Position numbers and translations under genes: made by a program. From contig JAHBTO010000003.1 of NCBI GenBank assembly GCA_019638525.1, forward strand, positions 310,001-374,000: a DNA stretch of 64,000 nt, given 5' to 3'. The notes under the pieces are model-generated. The model made no database searches, was not told the origin of the DNA, and was given only the letters and a program-made list of their open reading frames with translations. Origin of the DNA: Ferruginibacter sp. (GTDB taxonomy: Bacteria > Bacteroidota > Bacteroidia > Chitinophagales > Chitinophagaceae). Positions 1 through 8,699 of this stretch are shown here, one piece after another (within the stretch, counting starts at the first letter, position 1; every line of letters starts with the position of its first letter).

Positions 1-1754
1 GCGTTATTGTAGAAAAGTACATCACCGGTTTCGATTTCAGGATACTTGTTATCAATTATAAATTTATTTGTGCAGCATTGCGTACGCCGGCTGCAGTAGT
101 GGGCGATGGAAAAAATACAATTCAATATTTAATTGATGAAGTAAACAAAGACCCACGCCGTGGTTACGGGCACGAAAAAGTTTTAACCCAAATCACTATC
201 GACCAGTTTACACAAAAAATGCTGGACGAAAAAAATTATACGCTTGATACTATTCCTAAAAAAGGCGAACAGGTTTTATTAAAACCAACAGCCAACCTGT
301 CAACCGGCGGCACAAGCACCGATGTTACCGACGAAGTGCATCCTGCCAATATTATCATGTGCGAACGAATTGCCCGAATCATAGGACTTGATATTTGTGG
401 AATAGATATTATGGCAAAAGACTTACGCAGCCCCGTAAGAGAAAGTGGTGGCGCCATCCTTGAAGTGAATGCAGCGCCGGGTTTCCGTATGCATATAGAT
501 CCATCAGTAGGCCTGCCACGCAATGTAGCCGAACCGGTGGTGGATATGCTTTTTCCAAAAGGCAGTGCAGGCACCATTCCCATCATTGCCATAACAGGCA
601 CCAATGGTAAAACAACCACAACAAGGCTTACGGCACATATTGCCAAAACTGCCGGTTATAAAGTGGGTTATACAACCAGCGATGGTGTATATATTCAAAA
701 TCAAATGATGATGAAAGGAGATTGCACAGGGCCTGTTTCATCAAAATTTGTATTAAAAGACCCTACCGTTGATTTTGCAGTATTAGAATGTGCACGAGGC
801 GGTATATTAAAAAGCGGATTGGCTTTTCAGAATTGCGATGTATCAATCGTTACAAATATAAGCGCCGATCATATCGGGCTTGGTGGTATCGATTCGATGG
901 AACAGATGGCAAAAGTAAAAGCCGTTGTGCCCGAAACAACTTTTAAACATGGCTATGCCATTTTAAATGCCGATGATGATTTGGTGTATGCCATGAAAGA
1001 CGGGCTGAGTTGTAATGTGGGTTTATTTAGCATGGATGAAAAAAATCCACGGATAATAGAACATACTAAAGAAGGCGGCTATGCATCGGTGTTTGAAAAT
1101 GGTTATATCACTATTATGAAAGGTACCTGGAAAATTAGGGTGTTAAAAGTTACTGATATACCTGTAACCTATGGTGGTAAGGCGGTTCATAACATTATGA
1201 ACTGTTTACCGGCAGTATTAAGCACTTACTTCTGGCGCAATATCCAAATTGAAGATATAAGACTGGCGCTGCAAACATTTGTACCGTCAACCACGCAAAC
1301 TCCCGGAAGGTTAAACCTGTTTCAGTTTAAAAATTTCCAGTTTTTGGTTGACTTTGCACATAACCCGGCCGGGCTTGAACTGCTATGCGATTTTGTTAGC
1401 AAACTTGATGGCGAACCCAAGGTTGGAATTATTAGCGGAACCGGCGACAGGAGGGATGAAGACATAAAAGAACTGGGAAAAATTTCGGGTAAACATTTTG
1501 ATGAAATCATCATCAGGCAGGATAAAAACTTACGTGGCCGTACAGCAGAAGAAATTGTAAACCTATTGGTGGCCGGAATTAAAGAAACACAACCAAAAGA
1601 AATACCCATCCAAATCATCTACAACGAAAAAGAAGCCATTATGCATGCATATGAAAATGCTAAACCGGGTTCGTTAATCACCATCATGTGCGATGTGGTA
1701 GCAGAAGCGTTGGATTTGATAAAGGGATTAAAAGAAAAAGAAGATACAGAATAA
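1..1754 (+). CDS. cphA: Cyanophycin synthetase, 3' part (5' end outside window)
   Basis: The reading frame is open from base 3 to the stop at 1752-1754, giving about 583 C-terminal residues of a protein usually near 870-900 aa. The first third is the end of an ATP-grasp domain (motifs LEVNAAPGFRMH and GIDIMAKD). A Mur-ligase-type domain follows, with the P-loop GTNGKTTTTR encoded around base 598 and the DFAHNPAG and SGTGDRRDED motifs. The family polymerises aspartate and arginine into cyanophycin, a nitrogen/carbon store, using ATP for both bond types. The start lies upstream of the window. A plant-type isoaspartyl peptidase that could act on beta-Asp-Arg is encoded about 29 kb away at 30757-31707. 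Identification is firm; whether the polymer is made is inference. Confidence 0.95.
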   Translation, partial: VIVEKYITGFDFRILVINYKFICAALRTPAAVVGDGKNTIQYLIDEVNKDPRRGYGHEKVLTQITIDQFTQKMLDEKNYTLDTIPKKGEQVLLKPTANLSTGGTSTDVTDEVHPANIIMCERIARIIGLDICGIDIMAKDLRSPVRESGGAILEVNAAPGFRMHIDPSVGLPRNVAEPVVDMLFPKGSAGTIPIIAITGTNGKTTTTRLTAHIAKTAGYKVGYTTSDGVYIQNQMMMKGDCTGPVSSKFVLKDPTVDFAVLECARGGILKSGLAFQNCDVSIVTNISADHIGLGGIDSMEQMAKVKAVVPETTFKHGYAILNADDDLVYAMKDGLSCNVGLFSMDEKNPRIIEHTKEGGYASVFENGYITIMKGTWKIRVLKVTDIPVTYGGKAVHNIMNCLPAVLSTYFWRNIQIEDIRLALQTFVPSTTQTPGRLNLFQFKNFQFLVDFAHNPAGLELLCDFVSKLDGEPKVGIISGTGDRRDEDIKELGKISGKHFDEIIIRQDKNLRGRTAEEIVNLLVAGIKETQPKEIPIQIIYNEKEAIMHAYENAKPGSLITIMCDVVAEALDLIKGLKEKEDTE

Positions 1755-1805
1755 ATAAGTTGTAAATGTAGTAAGAGATATAGATAGTTGAGGCTCATAA
1801 AATCC

Positions 1806-1838
1806 TTTTGGGAAATATGGCCTGTTACCCTAAATTTG
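1806..1838 (+). promoter_or_regulatory. Bacteroidota-type promoter for tRNA-Gln
   Basis: A -33 TTTTG at 1806-1810 and a -7 TAAATTTG at 1831-1838 are separated by 20 bases, matching the Bacteroidota sigma-70 consensus TTTG/TAnnTTTG. The tRNA begins 31 bases downstream of the -7 box. Confidence 0.7.
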
Positions 1839-1869
1839 CACTCCCGATAAATTTTTAGAGGTGGATTAT

Positions 1870-1940
1870 TGGGTTATGGTGTAACGGCAGCACTACAGAT
1901 TTTGATTCTGTCTGTCTAGGTTCGAATCCTAGTAACCCAA
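1870..1940 (+). tRNA. tRNA-Gln (anticodon UUG)
   Basis: Full cloverleaf of 71 nt. The acceptor stem pairs TGGGTTA (1870-1876) with TAACCCA (1933-1939), discriminator A at 1940. The anticodon arm is ACAGA-TTTTGAT-TCTGT, so the anticodon is TTG. The T arm carries GGTTCGAATCC. The 3' CCA is not encoded. Confidence 0.97.
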
Positions 1941-1946
1941 CAAATG

Positions 1947-1973
1947 AGAACTGGAATATTTCAGTTCTTTTTT
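1947..1973 (+). terminator. Intrinsic terminator after tRNA-Gln
   Basis: AGAACTG (1947-1953) pairs with CAGTTCT (1962-1968), followed by a T-run to 1973. It lies 6 bases after the tRNA end, so the tRNA is a single-gene transcript. Confidence 0.8.
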
Positions 1974-2070
1974 ATTTGAATTAATTGATATTTTGGGTAC
2001 ACACTATATGAAAGTTTTTCCCGTTTAAACTGTCTATATCATACAATACAATATCCCTGTAAACCAATAG

Positions 2071-3798
2071 ATGAAAATATTTTTTACACTGTTTTTGATT
2101 TGTTTCGCTTTTTATTCAAAGTGCCAGTATAATTTTTACTTTGGCAATATACATAGCCATTCATCTTACTCAGACGGTAATAAAGATGCCGGCACTACAG
2201 GATATTATACACCCGGCGATGATTATAACTATGCCAAAGGCAGTTACCACATGGATTTTTTAGGTATATCAGAACATAATCATTACAGCTCGGCTAATAA
2301 CCCCGGTATGCATGTTGCTGATTATAACAGGGGATTATACGAAGCTGATACGGCAACAAAAAATGGAAGTTTTGTAGCCATGTATGGTTTTGAATGGGGC
2401 ACCATTAGCACCGGTGGCCACGTGGTAACCTATGGCATGCCCGGCCTTGTAGGATGGGAAACCGGCAGTGGCGCATGGGGGCCATCAAATAATTATAATA
2501 TTTTTTGCGCCAAAGGCGATTATGCCAGTTTTTGGCCAATCATAAAATCGTATCCCGGGGCATTTTGTACACTTGCACATCCGCAAACAAACGACTACCA
2601 ATCTTTATTGGATGCTGCTGGCGTGTACGATGCTAATACTGATAGTGTAATAGTAGGTATTGCAATAAGAAGTGGAAATGCAATGTCAACCACTACTAAT
2701 TATTCCGATCCGCATGCAACTTTGTACGAACAAAAATTTTTAAAAGCGCTTGCAAAAGGTTACCACCTTGCTCCATCCATCGACCATGATAACCATTACA
2801 CCACTTTTGGCCGTACCAACGATTCAAGAACGGTTGTGTTAGCAACCTCATTAAACCGTGATAGCATCATGGCTGCCTATAAGGCAAACCGTTTTTATGC
2901 ATCCGACGACTGGAATACAGAAGTGAATTTCACCATCAACGGAAAATTTATGGGTAGCGATTTTTCCAGTACATCTAATTCTTCTATTTCTGTTTCGGTA
3001 AATGATCCGGATGCTTCTACCAATCCCAACGATAATGTAAGTAAAATTGAAATTTACAATGGCATTACCGGTAGCGGCATTAATGCAACCATACTTACAT
3101 CAAACAGTGGGATGAATACACTTTATTTTTCTCATACCACAACCCTGCATACGTCTAATTATTATTTTGCAAAAATTACACAGGTTGATGGCGATGTTAT
3201 TTGGACGGCACCCATTTGGGTATACAGGGATGCAGTGGTGCTGCCAATTGTTTTAACAAAATTTACCGGCATACAGCAAGACGCTGTGATTGATTTAAAC
3301 TGGGAGACAGCCACCGAAACCAATGTTGATTATTTTGAAGTGGAGCATAGTGCAGATGGAAATAATTTTACAAAAATTGCTACGGTTGCAAGCAAATATC
3401 ATAACAGTGCTTTGCCTACCGGCTATAATATGGTTCACGATGCACCGGTTAAAGGAATAAACTTTTACAGGTTAAAACAATTTGACCTGGATGGTAAATA
3501 CAGTTACTCAGAAATAATACCGGTGCAGTTTAATTATTCCATTGTTCAAAAAATAAAAATTTATCCTAACCCCGTATTTAATAACCTGAATTTGGAATTA
3601 ACTGTTTTACAAAACAGCACCTTGCTTTGTAAAATATACAATGCAGCAGGCAGGGAAGTAAAGGCGTTTACAACTTCTGTATCAGCAGGAATCAACAATG
3701 TACATACCAATGTTTCAAATTTACCTAATGGCAATTATTTTATTGTAATCATCAACAAAAATGATAGGGTTGCCGAAACAAAGTTTGTTAAACAATAA
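2071..3798 (+). CDS. Secreted PHP-domain (CehA/McbA-like) protein with T9SS sorting domain
   Basis: 575 aa. An N-terminal signal peptide (about residues 1-18, ending near KCQ) precedes a PHP-type metal-binding region: HSHSSYSDG near residue 30, GISEHNHY near 70, TLAHPQ near 170 and SIDHDNH near 235. This suggests a metal-dependent phosphoesterase-like fold such as the CehA/McbA family. From about residue 390 there is a beta-sandwich linker typical of Bacteroidota surface proteins. The last 75 residues, starting at IYPNPVFNN, are a Por/type IX secretion C-terminal sorting domain. The protein is therefore probably exported and attached to or released from the cell surface. The substrate is unknown. 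It stands alone, 25 bases from the converging phosphatase gene. Confidence 0.85.
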   Translation: MKIFFTLFLICFAFYSKCQYNFYFGNIHSHSSYSDGNKDAGTTGYYTPGDDYNYAKGSYHMDFLGISEHNHYSSANNPGMHVADYNRGLYEADTATKNGSFVAMYGFEWGTISTGGHVVTYGMPGLVGWETGSGAWGPSNNYNIFCAKGDYASFWPIIKSYPGAFCTLAHPQTNDYQSLLDAAGVYDANTDSVIVGIAIRSGNAMSTTTNYSDPHATLYEQKFLKALAKGYHLAPSIDHDNHYTTFGRTNDSRTVVLATSLNRDSIMAAYKANRFYASDDWNTEVNFTINGKFMGSDFSSTSNSSISVSVNDPDASTNPNDNVSKIEIYNGITGSGINATILTSNSGMNTLYFSHTTTLHTSNYYFAKITQVDGDVIWTAPIWVYRDAVVLPIVLTKFTGIQQDAVIDLNWETATETNVDYFEVEHSADGNNFTKIATVASKYHNSALPTGYNMVHDAPVKGINFYRLKQFDLDGKYSYSEIIPVQFNYSIVQKIKIYPNPVFNNLNLELTVLQNSTLLCKIYNAAGREVKAFTTSVSAGINNVHTNVSNLPNGNYFIVIINKNDRVAETKFVKQ

Positions 3799-3822
3799 TT
3801 AGTTAGTTGCAGGTAACCCAAA

Positions 3823-5436
3823 TCATTTAAAAACTTCTTCAATCACCTTGCCAACATTTCCGTTGGGCATTTGTATATGCAACATAGCAGCTATGGTAGG
3901 CGAAATGTCTGTCATAAACACCTGCCTGTTGCTTTTACCTGGTTTTACTTTCCAGCCAAACCATAACAAAGGAATGTGTGAGTCGTAAGGGTTCCATAAA
4001 CCATGTGTGGTTCCTTTTTTACCACCGGCAAAATAACCCGGTTTTATTGAAAATTGAATATCGCCGCTGCGTTTGGGGTTAAAACCGTTTATTGTCATTT
4101 GCTTTTGGGGTTCGGGCATAGTAACAGCTTCAATTTCCCTGTTAGTAAAAACATTTAAGATATAAGGCTTTTGTGAAAGTGTTTTTATGATTAGTTTTTT
4201 TACTTCACTTGCATTTTGTTCGGTAAGGTTTTCATCATTTAAATACACCTGGTAATTCATTACTGTACTAATTGCTTTATTGATACCAAATTTTGAAACG
4301 ATGGCTTCATCTAATTCTTTTGCAAGGTCTTTATTATCAAAAATACCGGCAGGTATTTTGTGTTCATTTAAAAAAGCAGGTACATGTGCAGCGCCATGAT
4401 CGGCAGTGAGGAAAAATAGATAGTTGCCCATGCCCACCGTCTTATCAAGGTACGATAAGAAATCAGCAATATCTTTATCAAGTCTTAAATAGGCATCTTC
4501 GGCTTCTATCGAATTGGGGCCAAAGGCATGGCCTATATAATCAGTTGATGAAATGCTAACCGCTAAAAAATCCGTTACAGTATTTTTTCCCAGCTTTTCG
4601 TTTTCTATGGCAGCTTTTGCAAAATCAAAAGTAAAAGTGGCTGCAAAAGGTGTGGTTTTAAATGCGTCAAATTTTGATGATGCCGGTATAGCTGCAAGAT
4701 TATGAGGAAACACTACCGATTTTTCGCCTTTTATATTACTTTCATAAGGCTTATCATCATCAGTACTTTGGCTGTATTTGTTTATTGGCAAAAGAGTGTT
4801 CCAATCTTTATTCATATAGGCAGTTGCAAGGTCTTTTGCATTAAACTGGTTTACCCAGCCGGGTAAATTATTCATATAATATGAGCTGGTTATCCATTTA
4901 CCTTCATCGTACCAGTAAGCGGCATTGGCTGCATGGCCAGCAGGTAAAATAGCCCCACGGTCTTTTAATGCAATACCAATTACTTTGCTTTTAAAATTAG
5001 TGCCCAGCCTAAGCTCATCAGTTATTGTAGTAACCCATAAATTATCGGGGCTCATCTTACCTGCATTACTATTGCTGCCTACAGTTTGTACGGTAGAATC
5101 TTCGGTGCAATAAACACTTCGGTTTAGCGATTTATCAAACCAGTTATTGCCTACAATACCAGTTATAGAAGGAAGGCTGCCTGTATATACACAAGTATGC
5201 CCCACTGCAGTATAGGTAGGTAAATATGGTATAAACGTGTTTTCATTGCTAAAACCCTGTTTCAGCAAGCGTTTAAAACCACCATTACCATACTGGTCAT
5301 TATAGCGGTACAGGTAGTCCCAGCGCATTTGGTCAACCACAAGGCCAACTACAAGTTTAGGCCTGTTTATTTGTGCTGTAACAGAAAAAGATAAAATCAA
5401 CAGGAAAAAAGAAACACAAATTTTTTTTAGAAGCAT
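3823..5436 (-). CDS. PafA-like alkaline phosphatase / phosphodiesterase
   Basis: 537 aa with a signal peptide (LLILSFSVTAQ, cleavage after about residue 22), so periplasmic or outer-membrane associated. The alkaline phosphatase superfamily metal sites are visible: VDQMRWDYLYRY near residue 34, nucleophile Thr in PTYTAVGH near 75, SSTDYIGHAFG near 300, and the FLTADHGAAH metal-binding segment near 350. A Thr nucleophile rather than Ser, and the overall length, match the PafA group common in Bacteroidota, which removes phosphate from organic monoesters. A distal GTTHGLWNPYDSH segment gives the last metal-binding His. No partner genes are adjacent. The family call is firm; the natural substrate is not shown by sequence. 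Confidence 0.9.
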   Translation of the reverse strand: MLLKKICVSFFLLILSFSVTAQINRPKLVVGLVVDQMRWDYLYRYNDQYGNGGFKRLLKQGFSNENTFIPYLPTYTAVGHTCVYTGSLPSITGIVGNNWFDKSLNRSVYCTEDSTVQTVGSNSNAGKMSPDNLWVTTITDELRLGTNFKSKVIGIALKDRGAILPAGHAANAAYWYDEGKWITSSYYMNNLPGWVNQFNAKDLATAYMNKDWNTLLPINKYSQSTDDDKPYESNIKGEKSVVFPHNLAAIPASSKFDAFKTTPFAATFTFDFAKAAIENEKLGKNTVTDFLAVSISSTDYIGHAFGPNSIEAEDAYLRLDKDIADFLSYLDKTVGMGNYLFFLTADHGAAHVPAFLNEHKIPAGIFDNKDLAKELDEAIVSKFGINKAISTVMNYQVYLNDENLTEQNASEVKKLIIKTLSQKPYILNVFTNREIEAVTMPEPQKQMTINGFNPKRSGDIQFSIKPGYFAGGKKGTTHGLWNPYDSHIPLLWFGWKVKPGKSNRQVFMTDISPTIAAMLHIQMPNGNVGKVIEEVFK

Positions 5437-5530
5437 GTTAATCGGTTTTTTTCAAAGATATATATTAACAGCTTTTAAAGATTCATTACTTCATGTTATG
5501 CTTATGTTATGATGTTTAGCTGCAAAGCCT

Positions 5531-5538
5531 TAATTTTG
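5531..5538 (+). promoter_or_regulatory. -7 element TAATTTTG upstream of the palmitoyltransferase-like gene
   Basis: TAATTTTG fits TAnnTTTG and lies 62 bases before the start codon at 5601. No clear -33 TTTG is seen at the usual distance, so support is moderate. Confidence 0.45.
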
Positions 5539-5600
5539 CAAATGAAAAATCACACAATGCTCAACCGGCATCTATCACTAATTTATAATTCCAAACATTT

Positions 5601-6902
5601 ATGGCAGATATTTTTGAACGCCTGATAAAGAACTACGGGCCTATTGGACAGCATAGGGAAAGAGCCCATGGCTATTTTGCATTTCCAAAACTTGAAGGTG
5701 AAATAAGCAGCCGCATGAAATTTCGTGGCAAAGAAGTTATAACCTGGAGCCTGAATAATTATTTGGGCCTGGCCAATCATCCCGAAGTACGCAAAGCAGA
5801 TACTGAGGGTACCGCTCAATACGGGTTGGCATCGCCCATGGGTGCACGAATGATGAGTGGCAACACAACCCTGCACGAACAATTAGAAAACGAACTGGCT
5901 AGTTTTGTAAATAAAGAAGATGCCATACTGGTTAACTATGGTTACCAGGGCATGGTAAGCCTTATAGATGTAATCTGCAGCAGGCACGATATAATTGTAT
6001 ATGATGCCGAAAGCCATGCATGTATTATTGATGGCCTGCGTTTGCATCCCGGGCACAGGTATGTGTTTAAACATAACGATTTGGAAGACCTGGAAAAACA
6101 ATTACAGCGCTCCACCGCATTAATTGAAAAACAAGGCGCAGGCGGCATACTTGTTATTACCGAAGGTGTTTTTGGTATGGCTGGCGACCAGGGAAAACTG
6201 AAAGAGATTGCTGCCATGAAAGATACCTATTCGTTTCGCCTATTGGTAGATGACGCACATGGCTTTGGAACCCTGGGTAAAACAGGCGCAGGTGCCGGCG
6301 AAGAACAAGGTTGCCAGGATAAGATAGACCTGTACTTTTCAACCTTTGCAAAATCAATGGCTTCTATAGGCGCCTTTATTGCTGGCAACAGGCAAATAAT
6401 TGATTACATACGCTACAATATACGCAGCCAGATATTTGCAAAGAGTTTGCCCATGCCCATTGTGGTAGGTAATTTAAAAAGGCTGGAATTGTTGCGCAAT
6501 AATCCAGAACTAAAAGAAAGGCTTTGGAAAAACGCCTTACAATTACAAAACGGCTTAAAGCAAAGAGGTTTTGATATTGGCAAAACCGATAGCGTGGTTA
6601 CGCCTGTGTATATGAAAGGCGGTGTAGAAGAAGCTACCGCTATGGTGATGGACCTGAGGGAAAACTACAACATCTTTGCATCAATTGTAGTGTATCCAGT
6701 AATACCAAAAGGGCATATAATATATAGGCTTATACCATCGGCGGTGCATACAAGCGAGGATATTGAATTAACACTGCAGGCATTTGAAGCCACAAAGAAA
6801 AAACTGGATGCAGGCGAGTACAGGGTAGAAGCCATACCTGATATGGCCGAAGTAAGTGGCAAGCGCTTTGATTATATGACCAGCAAACTAAAGAATAAGT
6901 AA
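5601..6902 (+). CDS. Serine palmitoyltransferase-like PLP-dependent acyltransferase (AOS family)
   Basis: 433 aa, alpha-oxoamine synthase family of fold-type I PLP enzymes. Visible motifs are WSLNNYLGLANHP near residue 50, GARMMSGNT near 80, DAESHACI near 135, LLVDDAHGFGTLG near 215 and the PLP lysine in STFAKSMASIG near 250. The N-terminal region starting with ADIFERLIKNYGPIGQ resembles the soluble serine palmitoyltransferase-type enzymes of Bacteroidota, which condense serine with an acyl thioester to start sphingolipid synthesis. Related enzymes (KBL, BioF) make 2-amino-3-ketobutyrate or 8-amino-7-oxononanoate. No biotin or threonine genes are adjacent, so the sphingolipid role is favoured but is inference. 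A strong terminator follows. Confidence 0.85.
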   Translation: MADIFERLIKNYGPIGQHRERAHGYFAFPKLEGEISSRMKFRGKEVITWSLNNYLGLANHPEVRKADTEGTAQYGLASPMGARMMSGNTTLHEQLENELASFVNKEDAILVNYGYQGMVSLIDVICSRHDIIVYDAESHACIIDGLRLHPGHRYVFKHNDLEDLEKQLQRSTALIEKQGAGGILVITEGVFGMAGDQGKLKEIAAMKDTYSFRLLVDDAHGFGTLGKTGAGAGEEQGCQDKIDLYFSTFAKSMASIGAFIAGNRQIIDYIRYNIRSQIFAKSLPMPIVVGNLKRLELLRNNPELKERLWKNALQLQNGLKQRGFDIGKTDSVVTPVYMKGGVEEATAMVMDLRENYNIFASIVVYPVIPKGHIIYRLIPSAVHTSEDIELTLQAFEATKKKLDAGEYRVEAIPDMAEVSGKRFDYMTSKLKNK

Positions 6903-6925
6903 ACTACAGGAATAATAAAGATTGG

Positions 6926-6959
6926 TTCCGCCTGTGATGGTAACAGGCGGAATTTTTTT
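6926..6959 (+). terminator. Strong intrinsic terminator
   Basis: Perfect 9-bp stem TTCCGCCTG (6926-6934) / CAGGCGGAA (6944-6952) with a 9-base loop and seven T residues (6953-6959). It ends the transcript of the preceding gene and isolates the ArsR cassette. Confidence 0.92.
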
Positions 6960-7022
6960 ATAAAAATATTCTTGTTTGTTTTAACTCTCATTTTAATTTC
7001 TTTAAAAAATATTGAAGAAAAA

Positions 7023-7068
7023 TTTGCGAAACCGAAAAGTTGCACATATATTTGCAACCAGATGGTTT
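7023..7068 (+). promoter_or_regulatory. Promoter and candidate operator of the ArsR cassette
   Basis: -33 TTTG (7023-7026) and -7 TATATTTG (7047-7054) are 20 bases apart. The -7 box lies inside an inverted repeat GTTGCA-N8-TGCAAC (7039-7058), followed at once by a second palindrome AACC-AGAT-GGTT (7057-7068). A dimeric winged-helix repressor bound here would block RNA polymerase. Autoregulation by the downstream ArsR-type protein is the likely reading, but it is inferred from position. Confidence 0.6.
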
Positions 7069-7089
7069 CACAAAATATATGTATGAAAT

Positions 7090-7410
7090 ATGAGAAGAGA
7101 TATTTTTCAGGCAATAGCCGACCCCACAAGGCGGGCCATTATAGCTTTGATTGCTTTACAGGCCATGACACCCAATGCCATTGCCGAAAATTTTAACAGT
7201 ACCCGGCAGGCAGTATCCAAGCACCTGCGTATTTTAACCGAATGCAAATTGGTGAAGCAGCAGCAACAGGGTAGGGAAATTTATTACTCATTGCAAATTG
7301 AAAAGATGAAAGAGATTGACAAATGGCTGGAGCAGTACCGAAAAATTTGGGAAACAAGGTTCAATCAATTAGACAAAGTATTATCCACAATAAAAAAACA
7401 AAAAAAATGA
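7090..7410 (+). CDS. ArsR-family winged-helix transcriptional regulator
   Basis: 106 aa, almost entirely a helix-turn-helix domain. It starts with the typical [13 protein letters not shown] helix, has the recognition region [16 protein letters not shown] near residues 36-51, and a wing around GREIYYSLQ. No metal-binding Cys pair (CVC) is seen, so it is not an arsenic/metal sensor of the classical kind. It belongs to the group commonly paired with SRPBCC (AHSA1) proteins. Its stop codon overlaps the next start (ATGA at 7407-7410), showing translational coupling. A long upstream alternative frame is spurious. The ligand is unknown. Confidence 0.9.
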   Translation: MRRDIFQAIADPTRRAIIALIALQAMTPNAIAENFNSTRQAVSKHLRILTECKLVKQQQQGREIYYSLQIEKMKEIDKWLEQYRKIWETRFNQLDKVLSTIKKQKK

Positions 7411-7904
7411 AAAACGATTTGTTGTTTGATTTTACGGTTGATAAACCGGCCAAAACAGTTTACATAACACGTGAGTTTGATGCAGAACAATCGCTTGTTT
7501 GGGATGCATTCACCAAAGCTGAATTGATAGACCAATGGATTGCGCCTGCGCCCATGGTAGCAAAAACAAAGTACCAGGATTTTAAAGTGGGCGGCAAAAG
7601 GTTTTATGCAATGATAAGTCCTGATGGGCAGGAGCGTTGGGCATTACAGCAGTACACTTCCATTACACCAAAAACCAACTTTAAAATGTTTAATGTTTTT
7701 GCTGATAAAGATGAAAACCCTGAGCCGTTTGGTTCAGAGTGGGACCATACTTTCAGTGAAGATAACGGCATTACCAAAGTGAGCATCGTTATTTATAACG
7801 AATCGATGGAAAGGTTAGAAATGATTCTCGAAGGCTTTACCATTGGCATGAGAATGTCATTAACAAACCTGGAAACACTTTTGGAAAAATTATCAAAAAA
7901 ATGA
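7407..7904 (+). CDS. SRPBCC (AHSA1-like) domain protein
   Basis: 165 aa with the start at ATG 7407, which overlaps the ArsR stop by three bases. An earlier in-frame start at 7323 would lie deep inside arsR and is unlikely. The sequence has the START-like fold signature: [28 protein letters not shown] near residues 22-49, [12 protein letters not shown] near 60, and a C-terminal amphipathic helix with [22 protein letters not shown]. Members bind small hydrophobic ligands; no reaction is known for this one. The ArsR-AHSA1 pairing is a common two-gene unit in bacteria, and the regulator probably controls this gene. Confidence 0.9.
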   Translation: MKNDLLFDFTVDKPAKTVYITREFDAEQSLVWDAFTKAELIDQWIAPAPMVAKTKYQDFKVGGKRFYAMISPDGQERWALQQYTSITPKTNFKMFNVFADKDENPEPFGSEWDHTFSEDNGITKVSIVIYNESMERLEMILEGFTIGMRMSLTNLETLLEKLSKK

Positions 7905-7952
7905 GTTCCTTTTTATTAACAATAATATTTTACAAATTAAAAAAACAAAATC

Positions 7953-8390
7953 ATGGCACTTATCAATCCTTACATCAATTTTAACGGCAATGCCGAAGAA
8001 GCATTTAATTTTTACAAGTCGGTATTTGGCGGCGAGTTTGCCAATATAATACGCTTTAAAGAATTTGAAAGTCCTCAATTTCCGGTATCGGAAAAAGAAG
8101 CAAATAAAATCATACACATAGCATTCCCCATTGGCGGCAATATATTAATGGGTAGCGATGTACCCGAAATGATGGGCCGTGTAAATGAAAATGAAAACAG
8201 GTCAAAAATTTCTATCAGCGCACAAAGTAAAGAAGAAGCCGACAGGTTATTTAACGGACTCTCTGCCGGCGGCGCTATCGAAATGCCCATTGCCGACAGC
8301 CCCTGGGGTTCTTACTTTGGCATGTTTAGAGATAAATATGGAATTGAGTGGATGGTGGATTATGACCCGAGATACAAGGGCAAAGCGTAA
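7953..8390 (+). CDS. VOC-family (PhnB/glyoxalase-like) protein
   Basis: 145 aa. The N-terminus INPYINFNGNAEEAFNFYKSVFGGEF is typical of PhnB-like proteins of the vicinal oxygen chelate superfamily. The C-terminal half ends with SPWGSYFGMFRDKYGIEWMVDYD, the second beta-alpha-beta module. Such proteins are often annotated as 3-demethylubiquinone methyltransferase-like, but no catalytic role is established for this branch. It lies 48 bases after the SRPBCC gene on the same strand and is likely in the same transcript. Function unknown. Confidence 0.88.
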   Translation: MALINPYINFNGNAEEAFNFYKSVFGGEFANIIRFKEFESPQFPVSEKEANKIIHIAFPIGGNILMGSDVPEMMGRVNENENRSKISISAQSKEEADRLFNGLSAGGAIEMPIADSPWGSYFGMFRDKYGIEWMVDYDPRYKGKA

Positions 8391-8699
8391 TTGATATCAA
8401 CAAATATTTTTATCAGGCAAATACATCAGTGTTTGCTTTTTTGTTTATTGACATTTTGTAAAATTTTTTCAGCCAAACAAAATGTGTATCAATGTCATGT
8501 GCATAGCCCTATAAAACTAACGCTTTAAAACGCAAAAGCTGTAGCGGTTAATAATGGAATACCCGTTTATTTATATTTACTTTGGGTTGTGATTTTATTA
8601 TGCTATTAAAATGGATTTGTAAATATTAGCATTGAATGTATAACAGGTAACCTTCAGCAAAATTACCTGCCTGGCAATCTTAACATCAACTTTGAAAAC
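8391..8699. other. 309-base intergenic region with two inverted repeats
   Basis: No coding signal. ACATTTTGT (8451-8459) and ACAAAATGT (8477-8485) form a 9-bp inverted repeat with a 17-base spacer. CAGGTAA (8644-8650) and TTACCTG (8663-8669) form a 7-bp inverted repeat 30 bases before the next start codon. Neither is followed by a clear T-run. The region may hold the promoter of the TPR gene, but no full TAnnTTTG is present; CAACTTTG just before the ATG is one base off. Confidence 0.5.

Noticed and set aside
7323..7406. Extended start of the SRPBCC protein at 7323
   Set aside because: It would lie inside arsR; ATG 7407 overlaps the arsR stop and gives the normal length.
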